From Propionispora hippei DSM 15287 (lineage in GTDB: Bacteria; Bacillota; Negativicutes; Propionisporales; Propionisporaceae), in the NCBI RefSeq assembly GCF_900141835.1, contig NZ_FQZD01000034.1:1-40621 (forward strand): a stretch of DNA of 40,621 nucleotides, in the 5' to 3' direction. Numbering within the stretch: position 1 is the stretch's first letter; every line of letters starts with the position of its first letter. The notes beneath the pieces were generated by a model that saw nothing but the letters and a program-made list of their open reading frames with translations, had not been told where the DNA came from and ran no database searches. The position numbers and the translations under genes were made by a program. Of the stretch, positions 8,501-18,091 are shown one piece after another.

Positions 8501-10109
8501 CCCGCCCCATCACGATATCTATTCCATTGAAGACTTAAAAGAGCTCATCCACGATCTCAAACATGCCAACCCACAGGCCCGGATCAGCGTCAAACTGGTT
8601 TCTGAGGCTGGCGTCGGCACCATTGCCGCCGGCGTGGCCAAGGGTCTGGCCGATGTCATTTTAATCAGCGGCTACGACGGCGGCACAGGCGCATCGCCAC
8701 GGACTAGTATCCGCCACGCCGGGCTGCCCTGGGAACTGGGTCTGGCTGAAACTCATCAGACGCTGCTCTTAAATAATCTGCGCAGCCGGGTGGTCCTGGA
8801 GACCGACGGTAAGCTGATGACCGGCCGGGACGTGGCTATTGCCGCGTTGCTAGGCGCCGAGGAATTCGGATTTGCCACGGCGCCGTTGATTGTTCTTGGC
8901 TGTGTCATGATGCGGGTCTGTCATCTTGATACCTGCCCGGTAGGAGTTGCTACGCAAAACCCGCAGCTCAGGAAAAAATTTACCGGCGATCCGCAGCATG
9001 TGGTGAATTTCATGCAGTTTATCGCCGAAGAATTGCGGGAAATCATGGCTATGCTCGGTATCGGGAGACTGGAAGAACTGGTGGGACGTTCCGACCTGCT
9101 GGAAATGCAGCCCGCCATTGAACATTGGAAAGCCAAGGGACTGGACTATTCGGGTATATTACACCGGCCTCAGGTGCCGGCGACCGTCGGCCGCTATTGC
9201 CAGATGCCGCAGAACCATGCGCTGGAACAATCGCTGGACCGCCGGACTTTACTGGACCTCTGCCGGCCGGCTTTAGAAACAGGGACTGCCGTGAGGGCCA
9301 GCCTGTCGATCGAAAACACCGACCGCGCTGTCGGAGCCATTTTGGGCAGTGAACTAACCCGTAAATATGGTGCCGCCGGCCTGCCGGATGACACCATTCG
9401 CCTTTCCTTTACCGGTTCGGCCGGGCAAAGCTTCGGAGCCTTTGTGCCGCGGGGCATAACTTTACTGTTGGAAGGAGACGCCAACGATTATACCGGCAAA
9501 GGGCTCTCGGGCGGCAAAATCATCGTCCGTGCCCCGAAAAACGCCAGCTTCCCGCCGGAAGACAACATCATTATCGGCAATGTCGCCTTCTATGGCGCCA
9601 CGTCCGGCGAAGCTTACATTAACGGCGTGGCCGGCGAGCGATTCTGCGTTCGCAACAGCGGCCTGCATGCCGTAGTGGAAGCAGTCGGTGACCATGGCTG
9701 CGAATACATGACCGGCGGCCGGGTCGTAATTCTCGGCCCCACCGGCCGAAATTTCGCGGCAGGCATGTCGGGCGGCATTGCTTACGTACTGGACGAAGAC
9801 CGGAGTTTTTCGCGCCGCTGCAACCAGGAAATGGTTGAGCTGACCGGCTTGGCGGACGAGACGGAAGCGGCTCAGGTAAAAGCCATGCTTCAAAAACACC
9901 GGGATTACACCGGCAGTCGCCGGGCCCGGTACCTGCTGGAAAACTGGGAAACCTTCCGGAATATTTTCGTCAAAGTCATTCCCAAAGATTATCAGCGCAT
10001 GCTGCAAGCCATTGAGCGCGCCTACGGCAAGGGCTTAACCGGTGACCAGGCCTTGATGACGGCCTTTGAAGAAAATCACCGCGATTTGGCCCGGGTCGGC
10101 GGAAATTGA
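5520..10109 (+). CDS. gltB: Glutamate synthase, large (alpha) subunit
   Basis: About 1529 aa, the normal size for the bacterial GOGAT alpha subunit. Residues 1-21 look like the cleaved propeptide, and Cys22 ([10 protein letters not shown]) is the class II glutamine amidotransferase nucleophile. The FMN-binding synthase domain follows in the second half ([43 protein letters not shown]). The [3Fe-4S] cysteines are in [15 protein letters not shown], and the GXGXG beta-helix domain closes the protein ([21 protein letters not shown]). It uses glutamine, 2-oxoglutarate and reductant to make two glutamates. ATG at 5520 is preferred over ATG at 5499 because GGAAAGGA lies between the two. It forms an operon with gltD 16 bases downstream. 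Confidence 0.96.
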   Translation: MRSYKVPEKQGLYDPQFEHDACGMGFVVHMKGEKSNDILRQSLQALKNLTHRGGVGSEPDTGDGAGILLQIPHRFFLKVCADQHITLPPPGQYGVGMVFLPLQETLRYQYETSLKEIIQAEGQQLLGWRDVPVDPTCLGKTAHDCRPHIRQVFIAGSGLAPQEFEKKLFVIRKSAEKAAAQLAAEAPEDFYVASLSSRTIVYKGMLKADQLERFYPDLTDPACETALALIHSRYSTNTFPSWPRAHPNRYMIHNGEINTLRGNVNQMHAREAMFKDSSFGNDLPKVLPVINQNGSDSAMFDNCAEFLLHAGMALPHVIMMMIPEPWTHHESMSDEKKAFYEYHSCLMEPWDGPAAMAFTDGTKIGAVLDRNGLRPSRYYVTTDDTVILASEVGVIDIPPEKIRQKERLHPGRMLLIDTEAGRMINDEELKHTMAASQPYREWLNQHMVPLDTLPEPEPAVAVDAATLIQQQKAFGYTYEELRIIVTPMAKEAIEPIGAMGTDIPLAVLSEKPQLLFDYFKQLFAQVTNPPIDALREAIVTSTDILLGSEGNMLQPTAASCRRLKLATPIIDNQALQKLKQLNLPGFKTATLSLLYPASPAKDGLAKAMTVLCDQATAAIEAGANLLILSDRGINPQEAAIPSLLAVAGLHHHLIRTGLRNRASLILESGEPREIHHFACLLSYGVSAVNPYLAFASIEQLIDTGFLTGIPAAKAIANYCKAATKGVVKILSKMGISTIQSYHGAQIFEAVGLNADFIDTYFTRTPSRIGGIGSQEIHRETQLRHRSAFPRSPFSSVELDSGGYYQYRRDGEHHLYNPETIHKLQYACRTGNYQTFKEYSRLLNGANQKRCTLRGLLQFKAATVIPLEEVEPVESIVRKFKTGAMSFGSISQEAHETLAIAMNRLGGKSNTGEGGEDPARFTPDENGDSRCSAIKQVASGRFGVTSEYLVSARELQIKMAQGAKPGEGGQLPGGKVYPWIAKVRHSTPGVGLISPPPHHDIYSIEDLKELIHDLKHANPQARISVKLVSEAGVGTIAAGVAKGLADVILISGYDGGTGASPRTSIRHAGLPWELGLAETHQTLLLNNLRSRVVLETDGKLMTGRDVAIAALLGAEEFGFATAPLIVLGCVMMRVCHLDTCPVGVATQNPQLRKKFTGDPQHVVNFMQFIAEELREIMAMLGIGRLEELVGRSDLLEMQPAIEHWKAKGLDYSGILHRPQVPATVGRYCQMPQNHALEQSLDRRTLLDLCRPALETGTAVRASLSIENTDRAVGAILGSELTRKYGAAGLPDDTIRLSFTGSAGQSFGAFVPRGITLLLEGDANDYTGKGLSGGKIIVRAPKNASFPPEDNIIIGNVAFYGATSGEAYINGVAGERFCVRNSGLHAVVEAVGDHGCEYMTGGRVVILGPTGRNFAAGMSGGIAYVLDEDRSFSRRCNQEMVELTGLADETEAAQVKAMLQKHRDYTGSRRARYLLENWETFRNIFVKVIPKDYQRMLQAIERAYGKGLTGDQALMTAFEENHRDLARVGGN

Positions 10110-10125
10110 CGGGGAGGTTAGAGTG

Positions 10126-11610
10126 ATGGCAAAACCGACTGGATTTATTGAATATGAACGAAAAATACCGGCAGACCGGCCGCCGCTGGAGCGCATCGGC
10201 GATTGGAATGAACTGCACGCCGGACTGCCAGAGGAAGAGCAGCGCATTCAGGGTGCCCGCTGCATGGACTGCGGCATCCCCTACTGCCATTCGGGCCTGT
10301 TGATCAGTGGCGCCGCTTCTGGTTGTCCGATCAACAATCTCATTCCCGAATGGAATGAGCTGATTTACCGCGGTCTCTGGAAAAAAGCGCTGCAGCGGCT
10401 TCTAAAAACCAATAATTTCCCCGAATTCACCGGCCGGGTCTGCCCGGCTCCCTGCGAAGGTTCCTGCACCCTGGGCATCAATGAACCGATGATTACCATC
10501 AAAGTCAATGAATGCGCCATTATCGACCGCGCTTATGAGCAAGGCTGGATCAAACCGCAGCCGCCGACTGTGCGGACCGGCAAGCAAGTGGCTGTTGTCG
10601 GCTCCGGCCCGGCCGGACTTGCCTGCGCCGACCAGTTAAATCAGGCCGGACATACCGTAACCGTCTTTGAACGGCGCGACCGGCCCGGCGGCCTCTTGAT
10701 GTACGGCATCCCCAACATGAAACTGGATAAACAGGTAGTCCTGCGCCGCACCCAGCAAATGTCCGATGAAGGAATCAGCTTCCGAACCGGTGTTGAAATC
10801 GGCAAAACACTTCCCGCCGCCCAATTGCTGCAGGACTTTGATGCCGTCGTCCTCTGCACCGGCGCTGCCAAACCAAGGGATCTCAATGCGCCGGGCCGTG
10901 AAAACCAAGGCATTCATTTTGCCGTAGATTTTTTACGGGCCAATACGAAAAGCCTGCTGGATTCCGGTCTGGCAGACGGACAATTTATTTCCGCCCGTGG
11001 CAAAGATGTTATCGTCATCGGCGGTGGCGACACCGGCACCGACTGTGTGGGAACCTCCATCCGTCACGGCTGCAAAAGTGTCGTCCAGTTTGAAATCCTG
11101 CCCCGCCCGGCCTTGGAAAGAACCACCGCCAACCCTTGGCCGGAATGGCCGAAGACACTTAAAACCGATTACGGCCAGCAAGAAGCCATCGCGCTATTCG
11201 GCCATGATCCCCGCGCCTTCGCCATTATGACCAAAAAGATTGTTGGCAATGCGGACGGTCAGGTCAAGGAACTGCATACCGTGGAAGTAGACTGGAGGAA
11301 AGATGATGCCGGAAGGTTTGTTCCGGTCGAAATTTCCGGCTCCGAAAAGATCTGGCCGGCCCAGTTAGTCCTCATAGCCATGGGCTTTCTCGGTCCGGAA
11401 GAGCATTTGCTCAACCAGCTAAGTATCGAGCAGGATGGTCGCAGCAATATAAAAACACCGGCCGGCAGCTTTGCCACCAATCAGGCGAAAGTGTTTTCCG
11501 CCGGTGATGCCCGGCGCGGGCAAAGCCTGGTGGTCTGGGCCATCCAGGAAGGACGCGCCGCCGCCCGGGAATGCGATAAGTATTTAATGGGTTATACCGA
11601 TTTGCCATAA
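10126..11610 (+). CDS. gltD: Glutamate synthase, small (beta) subunit
   Basis: About 494 aa. The N-terminal domain has the cysteine motifs that bind two [4Fe-4S] clusters ([12 protein letters not shown] and [15 protein letters not shown]). Two nucleotide-binding folds follow: [17 protein letters not shown] for FAD, and [20 protein letters not shown] for NAD(P)H, then a C-terminal FAD motif around [18 protein letters not shown]. It passes electrons from NADPH to the alpha subunit. The start is ATG at 10126, with GGGGAGG eight bases upstream; a longer upstream reading frame overlaps gltB and is not the start. It is followed by a strong terminator. Confidence 0.95.
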   Translation: MAKPTGFIEYERKIPADRPPLERIGDWNELHAGLPEEEQRIQGARCMDCGIPYCHSGLLISGAASGCPINNLIPEWNELIYRGLWKKALQRLLKTNNFPEFTGRVCPAPCEGSCTLGINEPMITIKVNECAIIDRAYEQGWIKPQPPTVRTGKQVAVVGSGPAGLACADQLNQAGHTVTVFERRDRPGGLLMYGIPNMKLDKQVVLRRTQQMSDEGISFRTGVEIGKTLPAAQLLQDFDAVVLCTGAAKPRDLNAPGRENQGIHFAVDFLRANTKSLLDSGLADGQFISARGKDVIVIGGGDTGTDCVGTSIRHGCKSVVQFEILPRPALERTTANPWPEWPKTLKTDYGQQEAIALFGHDPRAFAIMTKKIVGNADGQVKELHTVEVDWRKDDAGRFVPVEISGSEKIWPAQLVLIAMGFLGPEEHLLNQLSIEQDGRSNIKTPAGSFATNQAKVFSAGDARRGQSLVVWAIQEGRAAARECDKYLMGYTDLP

Positions 11611-11620
11611 ATGTATGAAC

Positions 11621-11665
11621 ATAAAGCAAGGGAGGATAGGTAGTTTCTATCCTCCCTTGCTTTAT
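11621..11665. terminator. Terminator after gltBD
   Basis: A 19-bp perfect stem (ATAAAGCAAGGGAGGATAG and its complement) with a short GTAGTTT loop sits 10 bases past the gltD stop codon. A long U-run is missing on the plus side, but the stem's stability supports termination. It may act for both strands. Confidence 0.7.
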
Positions 11666-11750
11666 ATTCATACAGGTGCCTCTATTGAATTCATTCACAC
11701 CGGAAAAAGACTTGTTTGCTATCTACTTCCGACCACTCCTACCACCACGA

Positions 11751-12524
11751 TTAAGGCGTATAATTCAGCCACAATTCCTCCGCAACTTTAGGATTATAGA
11801 CAAATTCAAATGACTCATGGTTTGTTTCGTATTGAGTATAAATGGGAATTCCCCTTTTTATATTAAATTCTTTATATTCTCTTGCTTCTTTTATAATTAA
11901 ATTAGCTGCTTGATATTGGAGGTTCTTAATGAATACAATTTCCCCGTTATCAATGATCGGGAAATAGGCGAGTCCTCCATGAGCTCTAACTCCGCCATAA
12001 TCAAAACCATAATCCCTAACACACCACGCACCGAAGGTCATTTCATATTGGGGGTTAGCATTTATCGTACTATGCGCCCACCCCGGCGGAACTATAACTA
12101 GGTCGCCGGCTTTAGCCTTAACAGCCATACATCTGCCCGGATCATCCTTATCATATTCCTGCATATATACGATCGCCTCACCACTCCAAATTTCATAAAC
12201 TTCCGGTGTTGATGCCTGGCAAGAGGCTGATATGGCATGAACATGCCCCTGACTACGGATAGGTTCATTTCCCACCTGTCCTTTGGCAAAAATCATGGCT
12301 CCATATAGTAAATTCCTTTGGACTAAATCCTCCCTGTCCCGTCTTTTTCCTACATCCATAGCCACTGAATATACGATTTCCGGTCCTTTTGCCCCAGGAT
12401 TACTTAAACTCTTTCTTATATCGTCTAACTTTCTTTTTTCAGTTATTGGGCCAAAACTGGTTTCTCCATAATCAAAGTTCATATTATCAATATCTATTTT
12501 TATATCAAATCCCGGATTAAACAT
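11751..12524 (-). CDS. Cupin-type glucose-6-phosphate isomerase
   Basis: This 257-aa protein belongs to the cupin (archaeal-type) phosphoglucose isomerase family, unrelated in fold to the classical enzyme. The metal-binding cupin motif is visible as GHVHAIS...PEVYEIWSGEA, followed later by PPGWAHSTIN. It interconverts glucose-6-phosphate and fructose-6-phosphate in the cytoplasm, using a bound Fe or Mn. The AGGAGG site before ATG 12524 is strong, and it lies 30 bases after the solute-binding protein gene, so it is the last gene of the PTS/sensor cluster. Its presence suggests the imported sugar phosphate enters glycolysis through this step. Members of this family may also act on related hexose phosphates, so the exact substrate is open. 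Confidence 0.85.
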   Translation of the reverse strand: MFNPGFDIKIDIDNMNFDYGETSFGPITEKRKLDDIRKSLSNPGAKGPEIVYSVAMDVGKRRDREDLVQRNLLYGAMIFAKGQVGNEPIRSQGHVHAISASCQASTPEVYEIWSGEAIVYMQEYDKDDPGRCMAVKAKAGDLVIVPPGWAHSTINANPQYEMTFGAWCVRDYGFDYGGVRAHGGLAYFPIIDNGEIVFIKNLQYQAANLIIKEAREYKEFNIKRGIPIYTQYETNHESFEFVYNPKVAEELWLNYTP

Positions 12525-12554
12525 GGTAATCCTCCTTTTAGCAAATTTTCTGCC

Positions 12555-13877
12555 TTAATACTGCAAGTATGCATTGATTTCTTTTTGCAATTTATTCAGG
12601 GAATTATTAAAAGGAACGGTATTTTCAATGATTTTTCTTAGTTCATTATCGGCCATGAGCATGGTAGACGTATATTTCCGGAATTTCGGCGCAATAACGG
12701 CCTCATTCATGGCATCGCTAATAATCGAAATGTCCATTTTGGCATCGCCCGGCGCATCTTTGAGCAAAATTTGACGCGTATCACTGGATTCCACAACAGA
12801 TTTTAGTACAGGCAATCCCTGAGACTTACTCAAAATCAATTTTTGGATTTTGGGATCTACGCAAAGTTTTTTCAAAAAAGCCCAAGCAAGTTCTTTGTTG
12901 CCTGTCCGTGCGCTCATACCAATAAGCAATGTATCCAGTTGCGATAGGTTCTTGCCGGAAGGTCCGGCCGGCATTTTGATGCAGTCCCATTCAAAGGTAG
13001 CATATTTTTTGATCCGCCAGGGATATGGATTATATGTGCGGTATTCAGCAAAAGTAAATGGGCGGAACGCGACTTTTCCCATATCAAAATCCCGGGCTGT
13101 TACATTGTAGCCATGATTTACTGCCCGTAAATCCATCAGGAAGCGCACGACTTCCTCCATCTTGGCATTGGCAAAATACGATACATTCCCATCGCTGCGG
13201 AAAATCTGAAGCCCATTGGTAACGGCCGCCTGCTGCCAGGTATAATCATAACACCCAAACTGGTCTAAAATTCCGTCTCCATCCTTATCTTTCGTTACCT
13301 TGCGGCAAATATTGATGAAATCCTGCCAGGTCCAGTTATTATCCGGTACAGCAATTCCCTCTTGGCGCAACAGTGTCTTATTGACAAACATCAAGGTTGG
13401 AACACTTTCAAACGGTAACGCATAAGATTCCTTTTGGTATTGCCCATAGGCTATTGCCGGGGGATAATAGGCCCGGCTGTCAAACGAGGGATCTTCTGTC
13501 TCTAATAAAGAAAGATTCTGCAGCACCCCCATGGAAGCATACAAATTGAAATCATCGGGCAAAACAAAAAAAACATCCGGTTCCTCGCCCTGCAAAATTT
13601 GTTCTGCCAGCCATTCGGTATAATCTTCCTTTTTTATGCCGCTTACATAGCGCACCGAGACGCCCGGATGCTCCTCCTCAAAACTTTTTATCGCCGCATC
13701 TATCACTGCATAAGAGTCTCCTGCCGGAACATTCCAATTGCTGCCCGCAAAAATCCCCACACGCAGAACATGTGTTGCATGATAGTGCAATCTATACACG
13801 ATGCAGCTTCCTGCCAGGAGCAGCAAAATAAACAGCGCTCCCATGCCTTTCCATCTATTATCTCGAAGCCAACGCAT
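12555..13877 (-). CDS. Membrane-anchored extracellular solute-binding protein (sugar ABC type)
   Basis: About 440 aa. An N-terminal signal anchor (GMGALFILLLLAGSC...) precedes a family 1 solute-binding fold (SFEEEHPGVSVRYVSG, ALPFESVPTLMFVNKTLL, NNWTWQDFINICRKVTKD). DKDGDGILD resembles a calcium-binding loop seen in some sugar-binding proteins. The cysteine lies in AGSC, a poor lipobox, so it may be a lipoprotein or stay anchored by its helix. No ABC permease or ATPase gene is nearby, so a role in sugar sensing with the adjacent two-component pair is more likely than transport. ATG 13877 follows GGCGGGAG; a longer frame reaching 13946 would overlap the regulator gene and is rejected. Confidence 0.8.
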   Translation of the reverse strand: MRWLRDNRWKGMGALFILLLLAGSCIVYRLHYHATHVLRVGIFAGSNWNVPAGDSYAVIDAAIKSFEEEHPGVSVRYVSGIKKEDYTEWLAEQILQGEEPDVFFVLPDDFNLYASMGVLQNLSLLETEDPSFDSRAYYPPAIAYGQYQKESYALPFESVPTLMFVNKTLLRQEGIAVPDNNWTWQDFINICRKVTKDKDGDGILDQFGCYDYTWQQAAVTNGLQIFRSDGNVSYFANAKMEEVVRFLMDLRAVNHGYNVTARDFDMGKVAFRPFTFAEYRTYNPYPWRIKKYATFEWDCIKMPAGPSGKNLSQLDTLLIGMSARTGNKELAWAFLKKLCVDPKIQKLILSKSQGLPVLKSVVESSDTRQILLKDAPGDAKMDISIISDAMNEAVIAPKFRKYTSTMLMADNELRKIIENTVPFNNSLNKLQKEINAYLQY

Positions 13878-13890
13878 ATTCTCCCGCCTT

Positions 13891-14565
13891 TTACGCTTCT
13901 TCTCCGCCTGCCTGCACCATCCCGGTTTGCACCGCCCAAATAGCAAGCTGCGTCCGATCCCGCAAATTCAATTTACTGAGCACAGCACTCAAACTATTGC
14001 GCACCGTTCCTTCGGAAAGATTCAAACGTTCGGCAATTTCTTTATTGGAAAGACCTCTGCCAACCTGCACCACTACTTTGCGTTCGGTGCGGGTAAGTTC
14101 TTCCGCCGCCCTGGCATCCACTTTAATCGCAAAATTATTCTGCGCCATTTTCGAAAACAGCTTGACCACTTTGGTCACAATATTGGAGTTGATCATAGCT
14201 CCACCGCCCACAACGTTGCGTATGGCAGCAGATAATTCGGGGACCGACACCCCTTTAAGCAAATATCCACTGGCACCGTATTTGAGAGCATTGTACACAT
14301 ACTCATCATCGTCAAAGGTTGTCAAAATGATGATTTTGATGTTCGGATACTTGTCTTTTATAAGATTGGTGCATTGTACGCCATCCAGTTCCGGCATACG
14401 GACATCCATAAGTATCACATCAATCTGATAGCTTTTTAAAAGACGCATGACCTCATTCCCGTTTTCCGCCACAGCGATCACTTTCATATCTGTGTTCATA
14501 TTCAATACAATCTTCAAGCTTTCACGGATGAGTTCCTGATCATCGGCGATCATCACTTTTATCAC
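13891..14565 (-). CDS. NarL/LuxR-family response regulator
   Basis: 224 aa with an N-terminal receiver domain (IADDQELIRESLKIVL; phospho-acceptor Asp54 in VILMDVRMPELDG; the conserved Thr in IIILTTF and Lys in GYLLKG) and a C-terminal LuxR-type helix-turn-helix (LTRTERKVVVQVGRGLSNKE, then IAERLNLSEGTVRNSLSAVL). It is the partner of the HisKA_3 kinase encoded just upstream, with a 26-base overlap. It starts with GTG at 14565, eight bases after AGGAGG. The likely targets are the PTS genes of this cluster, an inference from position only. Confidence 0.92.
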   Translation of the reverse strand: MIKVMIADDQELIRESLKIVLNMNTDMKVIAVAENGNEVMRLLKSYQIDVILMDVRMPELDGVQCTNLIKDKYPNIKIIILTTFDDDEYVYNALKYGASGYLLKGVSVPELSAAIRNVVGGGAMINSNIVTKVVKLFSKMAQNNFAIKVDARAAEELTRTERKVVVQVGRGLSNKEIAERLNLSEGTVRNSLSAVLSKLNLRDRTQLAIWAVQTGMVQAGGEEA

Positions 14566-15868
14566 TATATCGTCCTCCTATGGGAAGTATCGCTTTGATA
14601 ATAAAACCGTTCTCGCTTTCACAATGCAAACTGCCCCTAAGCAATGAAACCCGCTCCTGCATATGACGCAGCCCAAACCCCGGAGTAATTTCCCTGCAGC
14701 CTATTCCATTATCATGCAAAAGAATTTCCAGTCCCTCCGGTGTGTGTTCTACACAAATTTCAACTCTTGTCGCTTGCCCATGACGGTTGGCATTGGTAAG
14801 CCCTTCCTGCACAATACGATACACCACTTCTTCTTCGTCCTTGCGCAGACTCGCAGGCCAATCTTCCCTGCTCCACACTATATGCATGCCGGTGGAAGCG
14901 GAAAAATCAACGGCCATCTGCTTAAGTGCCTCATGCAGCAAAAGTTTTTCCAGAGCATCGGGGCGCAATTTATTCACTGAACGGCGGATATCGGTAATGC
15001 CGTGCCTTGCCGTTTCCCTGATTTTTTGCAACTGTCCTTTGGTAAAGTCCGGTGCCGCATCAATGGTGGCCAGGCATGCGTCAATGCCGGCGGCGATTCC
15101 CGTAAGGGCATGTCCCAGCGTATCGTGGATTTCCCTGGCCAAGCGGTTGCGTTCCCTGGTCTCTGCCATACATTCCGCTTCAAGCGCATAGTCCCTAAGC
15201 TGTTCATTAGCGGCGTTGAGTTGTGCATTCAGGGATTTTATATGTTCCTTTTCTTGATGCTGACTTTGTACAAGCATTGTCATATATAACACGAAAATCA
15301 CCAAATTAAGCGAAGTAAATACATTGGAGACGGCTTTCAATCCCCCTTGTACCGCCGGCGTATAATAGGTAAGGTACGCCTCAATCGGAACGATTTTCAT
15401 CTGCAGCGCCGCCAGATTGTAGTTGGCGATTAAATAAAGCGCCAGCATGGCGACAACTAAAAACAACCGCTGTTTTTTCCCCTCATAGCCATGCACCAGA
15501 TCCGCCACAACCAAAAGCACAACACCATCATAGGCCATATTGATGCTCCGCATAACCAATACACAGCAACAAATTTCAAATACAATTAAGCTATACTTCA
15601 AAGCAAAATTTTGTATCCTGCCCTCCCGATAGACATAGCTAAGTCCCAATAAAAGCAAGAAAGACAAAATTGCCAGAAAAAATATCCGTTGCGCTGGCCA
15701 TGGCACGGTGGAAAGAGGCTCCAAAAAAGAACGGGCCGTCATGGATTGAGCAATTTTTTGTTGCGTCACATTCATAAAGCCGGCAAACAGAAAAATAACC
15801 AGACCGTTGAAACCGTACAATAAATTATGCAAACCTGATGCGGCCTGTTCACGGCTACTATCTGTCAT
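14540..15868 (-). CDS. Membrane sensor histidine kinase (HisKA_3/NarX-type)
   Basis: About 442 aa. The first 200 residues contain about six hydrophobic segments (for example IFFLAILSFLLLLGLSYVY, SLIVFEICCCVLVMRSI, LFLVVAMLALYLIANYN) with no large outside domain. A coiled coil follows, then the phosphorylation site RNRLAREIHDTLGHALTG with His248, and a HATPase domain (YRIVQEGLTNANRHGQ, LHDNGIGC, GFGLRHMQERV). With so little periplasmic sequence, the kinase probably senses its ligand through the binding protein encoded upstream. I choose ATG 15868, which overlaps that gene's stop codon as ATGA and has GGAGGG nine bases upstream; ATG 15877 touches the ribosome site directly and is less likely. 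Confidence 0.9.
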   Translation of the reverse strand: MTDSSREQAASGLHNLLYGFNGLVIFLFAGFMNVTQQKIAQSMTARSFLEPLSTVPWPAQRIFFLAILSFLLLLGLSYVYREGRIQNFALKYSLIVFEICCCVLVMRSINMAYDGVVLLVVADLVHGYEGKKQRLFLVVAMLALYLIANYNLAALQMKIVPIEAYLTYYTPAVQGGLKAVSNVFTSLNLVIFVLYMTMLVQSQHQEKEHIKSLNAQLNAANEQLRDYALEAECMAETRERNRLAREIHDTLGHALTGIAAGIDACLATIDAAPDFTKGQLQKIRETARHGITDIRRSVNKLRPDALEKLLLHEALKQMAVDFSASTGMHIVWSREDWPASLRKDEEEVVYRIVQEGLTNANRHGQATRVEICVEHTPEGLEILLHDNGIGCREITPGFGLRHMQERVSLLRGSLHCESENGFIIKAILPIGGRYSDKSDDRR

Positions 15869-16836
15869 CCGTCCCATCCCTCCATATTTTCACCGGCCAT
15901 ATTATCCTGGGTCAAAAGACGCGTTGGCAGCTTTATTAGCTTCTCCTGGTTTGTCCCTGCCAGTATTTCATACGCCTTAGCCGCCGCCAAGCGACCGCTA
16001 AGGCGCGGATATTGCGCTGCCGTTGCCGTCATATGACCGTGTACTATCATATCTTTCGTCTCCGGGGCGCCATCAACCCCATAAACCATGACCTGTTCCA
16101 ATCTCCCGGCATTTTTCAAGGCCGCCATAGCCCCCAGCGCTGCCGGATCATTCAAAGCCATGACAATATCTATTTTTTTATGCCGCTGCAGCAATGCTTC
16201 CATCGCCGGCATGGCAAGCTCCAACTGCCCTTTGCATTCCGCGGCATCAACAATATGGAATGAAGGATATTGCGCGATGGTATCCTGAAAGCCTTGGATA
16301 CGGTCAACGGCAGATCTGGCCTGGGAGTGTTTAAGCAATACGATATTCCCTCCCGGGGCATGCGCCACCAAGTGTTTTGCACATTCTACGCCGGCCATAT
16401 AATTATCAGAAACAATCGTACAAGCCACCAGGTTATCATCTTCAACGTTCGTATCAATGACCACCACAGGAACATGGGCTTGTTTTGCCAGCTCAAGAGC
16501 CGGTCCGATTTTCTGCCAATCCACAGCATTCAAAAATAAGACCTTAATGCCGCTGTCGAGAAGTTCTTTGATTTCATCCATCTGCCGCTCCATACTCAGC
16601 GCCGAATCCCTTGTCAGCAGGATATCTCCGTGGCTCTCTATAGCGGCGCGGATTTCCTCATCCACAACCTCATAAAACGGATTGTTGAGCGTCATATAGA
16701 CAGCGCCAAATTTACGCCGATGCTCATTCTGGCGGATTGAATAATCGGTTTCGATTATCTGCTGCATTTTCCAAGCAAAAAAAATGCCGCAAAAAAGCAT
16801 TGCCATCCAACAAAAAATACGCTGCTTCCTTTTCAT
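15865..16836 (-). CDS. Membrane-anchored periplasmic sugar-binding protein (ribose/LacI-type fold)
   Basis: About 323 aa. A single N-terminal hydrophobic helix (RIFCWMAMLFCGIFFAW) without a lipobox or clear cleavage site anchors a type 1 periplasmic-binding domain: FGAVYMTLNNPFYEVVDEEI, VLFLNAVDWQKIGPALELA, VPVVVIDTNVEDDN, MAGVECAKHLV, IVMALNDPAALGAMAAL, VYGVDGAPETKDM. Such proteins bind sugars; anchored forms next to histidine kinases act as co-sensors (known example: XylFII with LytS in Clostridium). There is no ABC partner here. ATG 16836 is chosen because the sequence before it, GGAGGGG, is the ribosome site; an ATG at 16848 lies in front of that site. Confidence 0.85.
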   Translation of the reverse strand: MKRKQRIFCWMAMLFCGIFFAWKMQQIIETDYSIRQNEHRRKFGAVYMTLNNPFYEVVDEEIRAAIESHGDILLTRDSALSMERQMDEIKELLDSGIKVLFLNAVDWQKIGPALELAKQAHVPVVVIDTNVEDDNLVACTIVSDNYMAGVECAKHLVAHAPGGNIVLLKHSQARSAVDRIQGFQDTIAQYPSFHIVDAAECKGQLELAMPAMEALLQRHKKIDIVMALNDPAALGAMAALKNAGRLEQVMVYGVDGAPETKDMIVHGHMTATAAQYPRLSGRLAAAKAYEILAGTNQEKLIKLPTRLLTQDNMAGENMEGWDG

Positions 16837-16920
16837 ATGCCCCTCCATACAAAAATAGCAGATTTACTAAAATTATACTACAATTCCAGCACTGCGGCAT
16901 TAGTAAAAGCAAAAGAGGAC

Positions 16921-16945
16921 GGGCATGGCACAATTGCCATAGCCC
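16921..16945 (-). terminator. Weak hairpin between the PTS and sensor genes
   Basis: On the minus strand GGGC-T-ATGGCA, a short loop, TGCCAT-GCCC is followed by CTCTTTTGCTTTT. It could be a leaky terminator that lowers expression of the sensor genes relative to the PTS genes. Confidence 0.4.
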
Positions 16946-16956
16946 ATCCCTTGCAG

Positions 16957-17244
16957 TCAAGAGTAATCCGATTCCGCTAAGCGCAAGATTTTTTCTATGT
17001 TTTCCTTGCCATTGCTGATTCCCTTTTTCACAATAAGAGCAGCACCAAAGCTTGCCACAGCCAAAGATCCTCCGCTCACTTGCATTAAACGCTGGAAATT
17101 TTCATTATTGGCTCCCCACCATAGGAAAACCACACCAATTCCCGACAAGGCTAACAGCAGAGAAAACCATCTTTCCAAATTCCGTACCATTTTGGTCTGC
17201 ATGGCTGCCTCTGTAATAAGTGCGCCTCTGTCCATCGTTTTCAT
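16957..17244 (-). CDS. Small two-helix membrane protein in the PTS operon, unknown
   Basis: 95 aa with two hydrophobic segments: WFSLLLALSGIGVVFLWWG and GGSLAVASFGAALIV, and a charged C-terminus (ENIEKILRLAESDYS). It starts at ATG 17244 behind GGAGGAA, 32 bases after the IID gene. It does not look like ManO/DUF956, the small protein often found with mannose-type PTS genes. I do not recognise the family. Position suggests it modulates or stabilises the PTS permease or links it to the sensor proteins downstream, which is only an inference. Confidence 0.7.
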   Translation of the reverse strand: MKTMDRGALITEAAMQTKMVRNLERWFSLLLALSGIGVVFLWWGANNENFQRLMQVSGGSLAVASFGAALIVKKGISNGKENIEKILRLAESDYS

Positions 17245-17276
17245 AGCCGGTTCCTCCGTACAAAATTTACGTATGC

Positions 17277-18089
17277 TTAATACGTCAAACCGGGGTTAAA
17301 GAATCCGATGAGTACACCGACAAACGCAACGACAACAAGTAAAAGCATAACCATCGTCGGCGATATATTTTTCTTGGTCATGAGCCACCAGCAAAACATA
17401 ACGGTCAAGGCCGAAAGCATTTTAGGATAAATTCCATTCAAGGTCTTCTGCAGTTCCGCGCCTCCCGGTAAAACAAGTGAAGTATTAATGTTGATCCAGG
17501 AAGCCGCTACTGCGCCGATGACGATGGTACCGATCATAATAATGGAGTCGCGAATCGCCTGCGCTTGCTCGCCTACAAGCACTTCAACCGCTTTCCCACC
17601 AAGATCATAGCCCTTAAAGTATACGAAACGCATACCAAACCACATCAAAAGGTTCCAAACGACGATATAGAAAATAGCACCCAGCGGACTTCCTCCACCG
17701 GATAATCCCAAGCCAATTCCAAGCAGAATGGGAATGAGCGTGCCGACAATCATCGAATCACCGATACCAGCCAGCGGCCCCATAAGGCCAGCCCGAATCC
17801 CGTTGATGGCCTCGCCGTCAATAGGCTGCCCATTAGCCTTGGCTTCTTCAAGCCCGGCGGTCATACCGACAACCAAAGCACCGATTTGCGGTTCCGTATT
17901 GAAAAAAGCCGTATATGTCTGCATAGCTTCTTTTTTCTGTTCCTTGGTTTCGTACAGCTCTTCGACAATGGGGAGCATGGCACACAAATAGCCAAAGGTC
18001 TGCATATGTTCCTGGGAAAAGCAGGTCAAATTCCCATAAAACCAAGACAGAAATGATTTATTCAGCGTTTTTTCCGATATTTTCTTCAT
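17277..18089 (-). CDS. PTS mannose/fructose/sorbose family, IID component
   Basis: 270 aa, the family's usual length. It opens with SEKTLNKSFLSWFYGNLTCF and GYLCAMLPIVEELYETKEQK, contains the typical GLMGPLAGIGDSMIVGTLIPIL signature, and ends in membrane helices. With IIC it forms the membrane channel that moves the sugar while IIB phosphorylates it. The start lies two bases past the IIC stop codon, with GAGGAGG upstream, so the two are tightly coupled. The sugar cannot be named from the sequence; mannose, fructose, glucose, sorbose and amino-sugars are all possible in this family. Confidence 0.93.
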   Translation of the reverse strand: MKKISEKTLNKSFLSWFYGNLTCFSQEHMQTFGYLCAMLPIVEELYETKEQKKEAMQTYTAFFNTEPQIGALVVGMTAGLEEAKANGQPIDGEAINGIRAGLMGPLAGIGDSMIVGTLIPILLGIGLGLSGGGSPLGAIFYIVVWNLLMWFGMRFVYFKGYDLGGKAVEVLVGEQAQAIRDSIIMIGTIVIGAVAASWININTSLVLPGGAELQKTLNGIYPKMLSALTVMFCWWLMTKKNISPTMVMLLLVVVAFVGVLIGFFNPGLTY

Positions 18090-18091
18090 AA

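Noticed and set aside
9462-10007. 181-codon frame antisense to gltB
   Set aside because: It is fully inside gltB, which has clear family motifs in the other strand.
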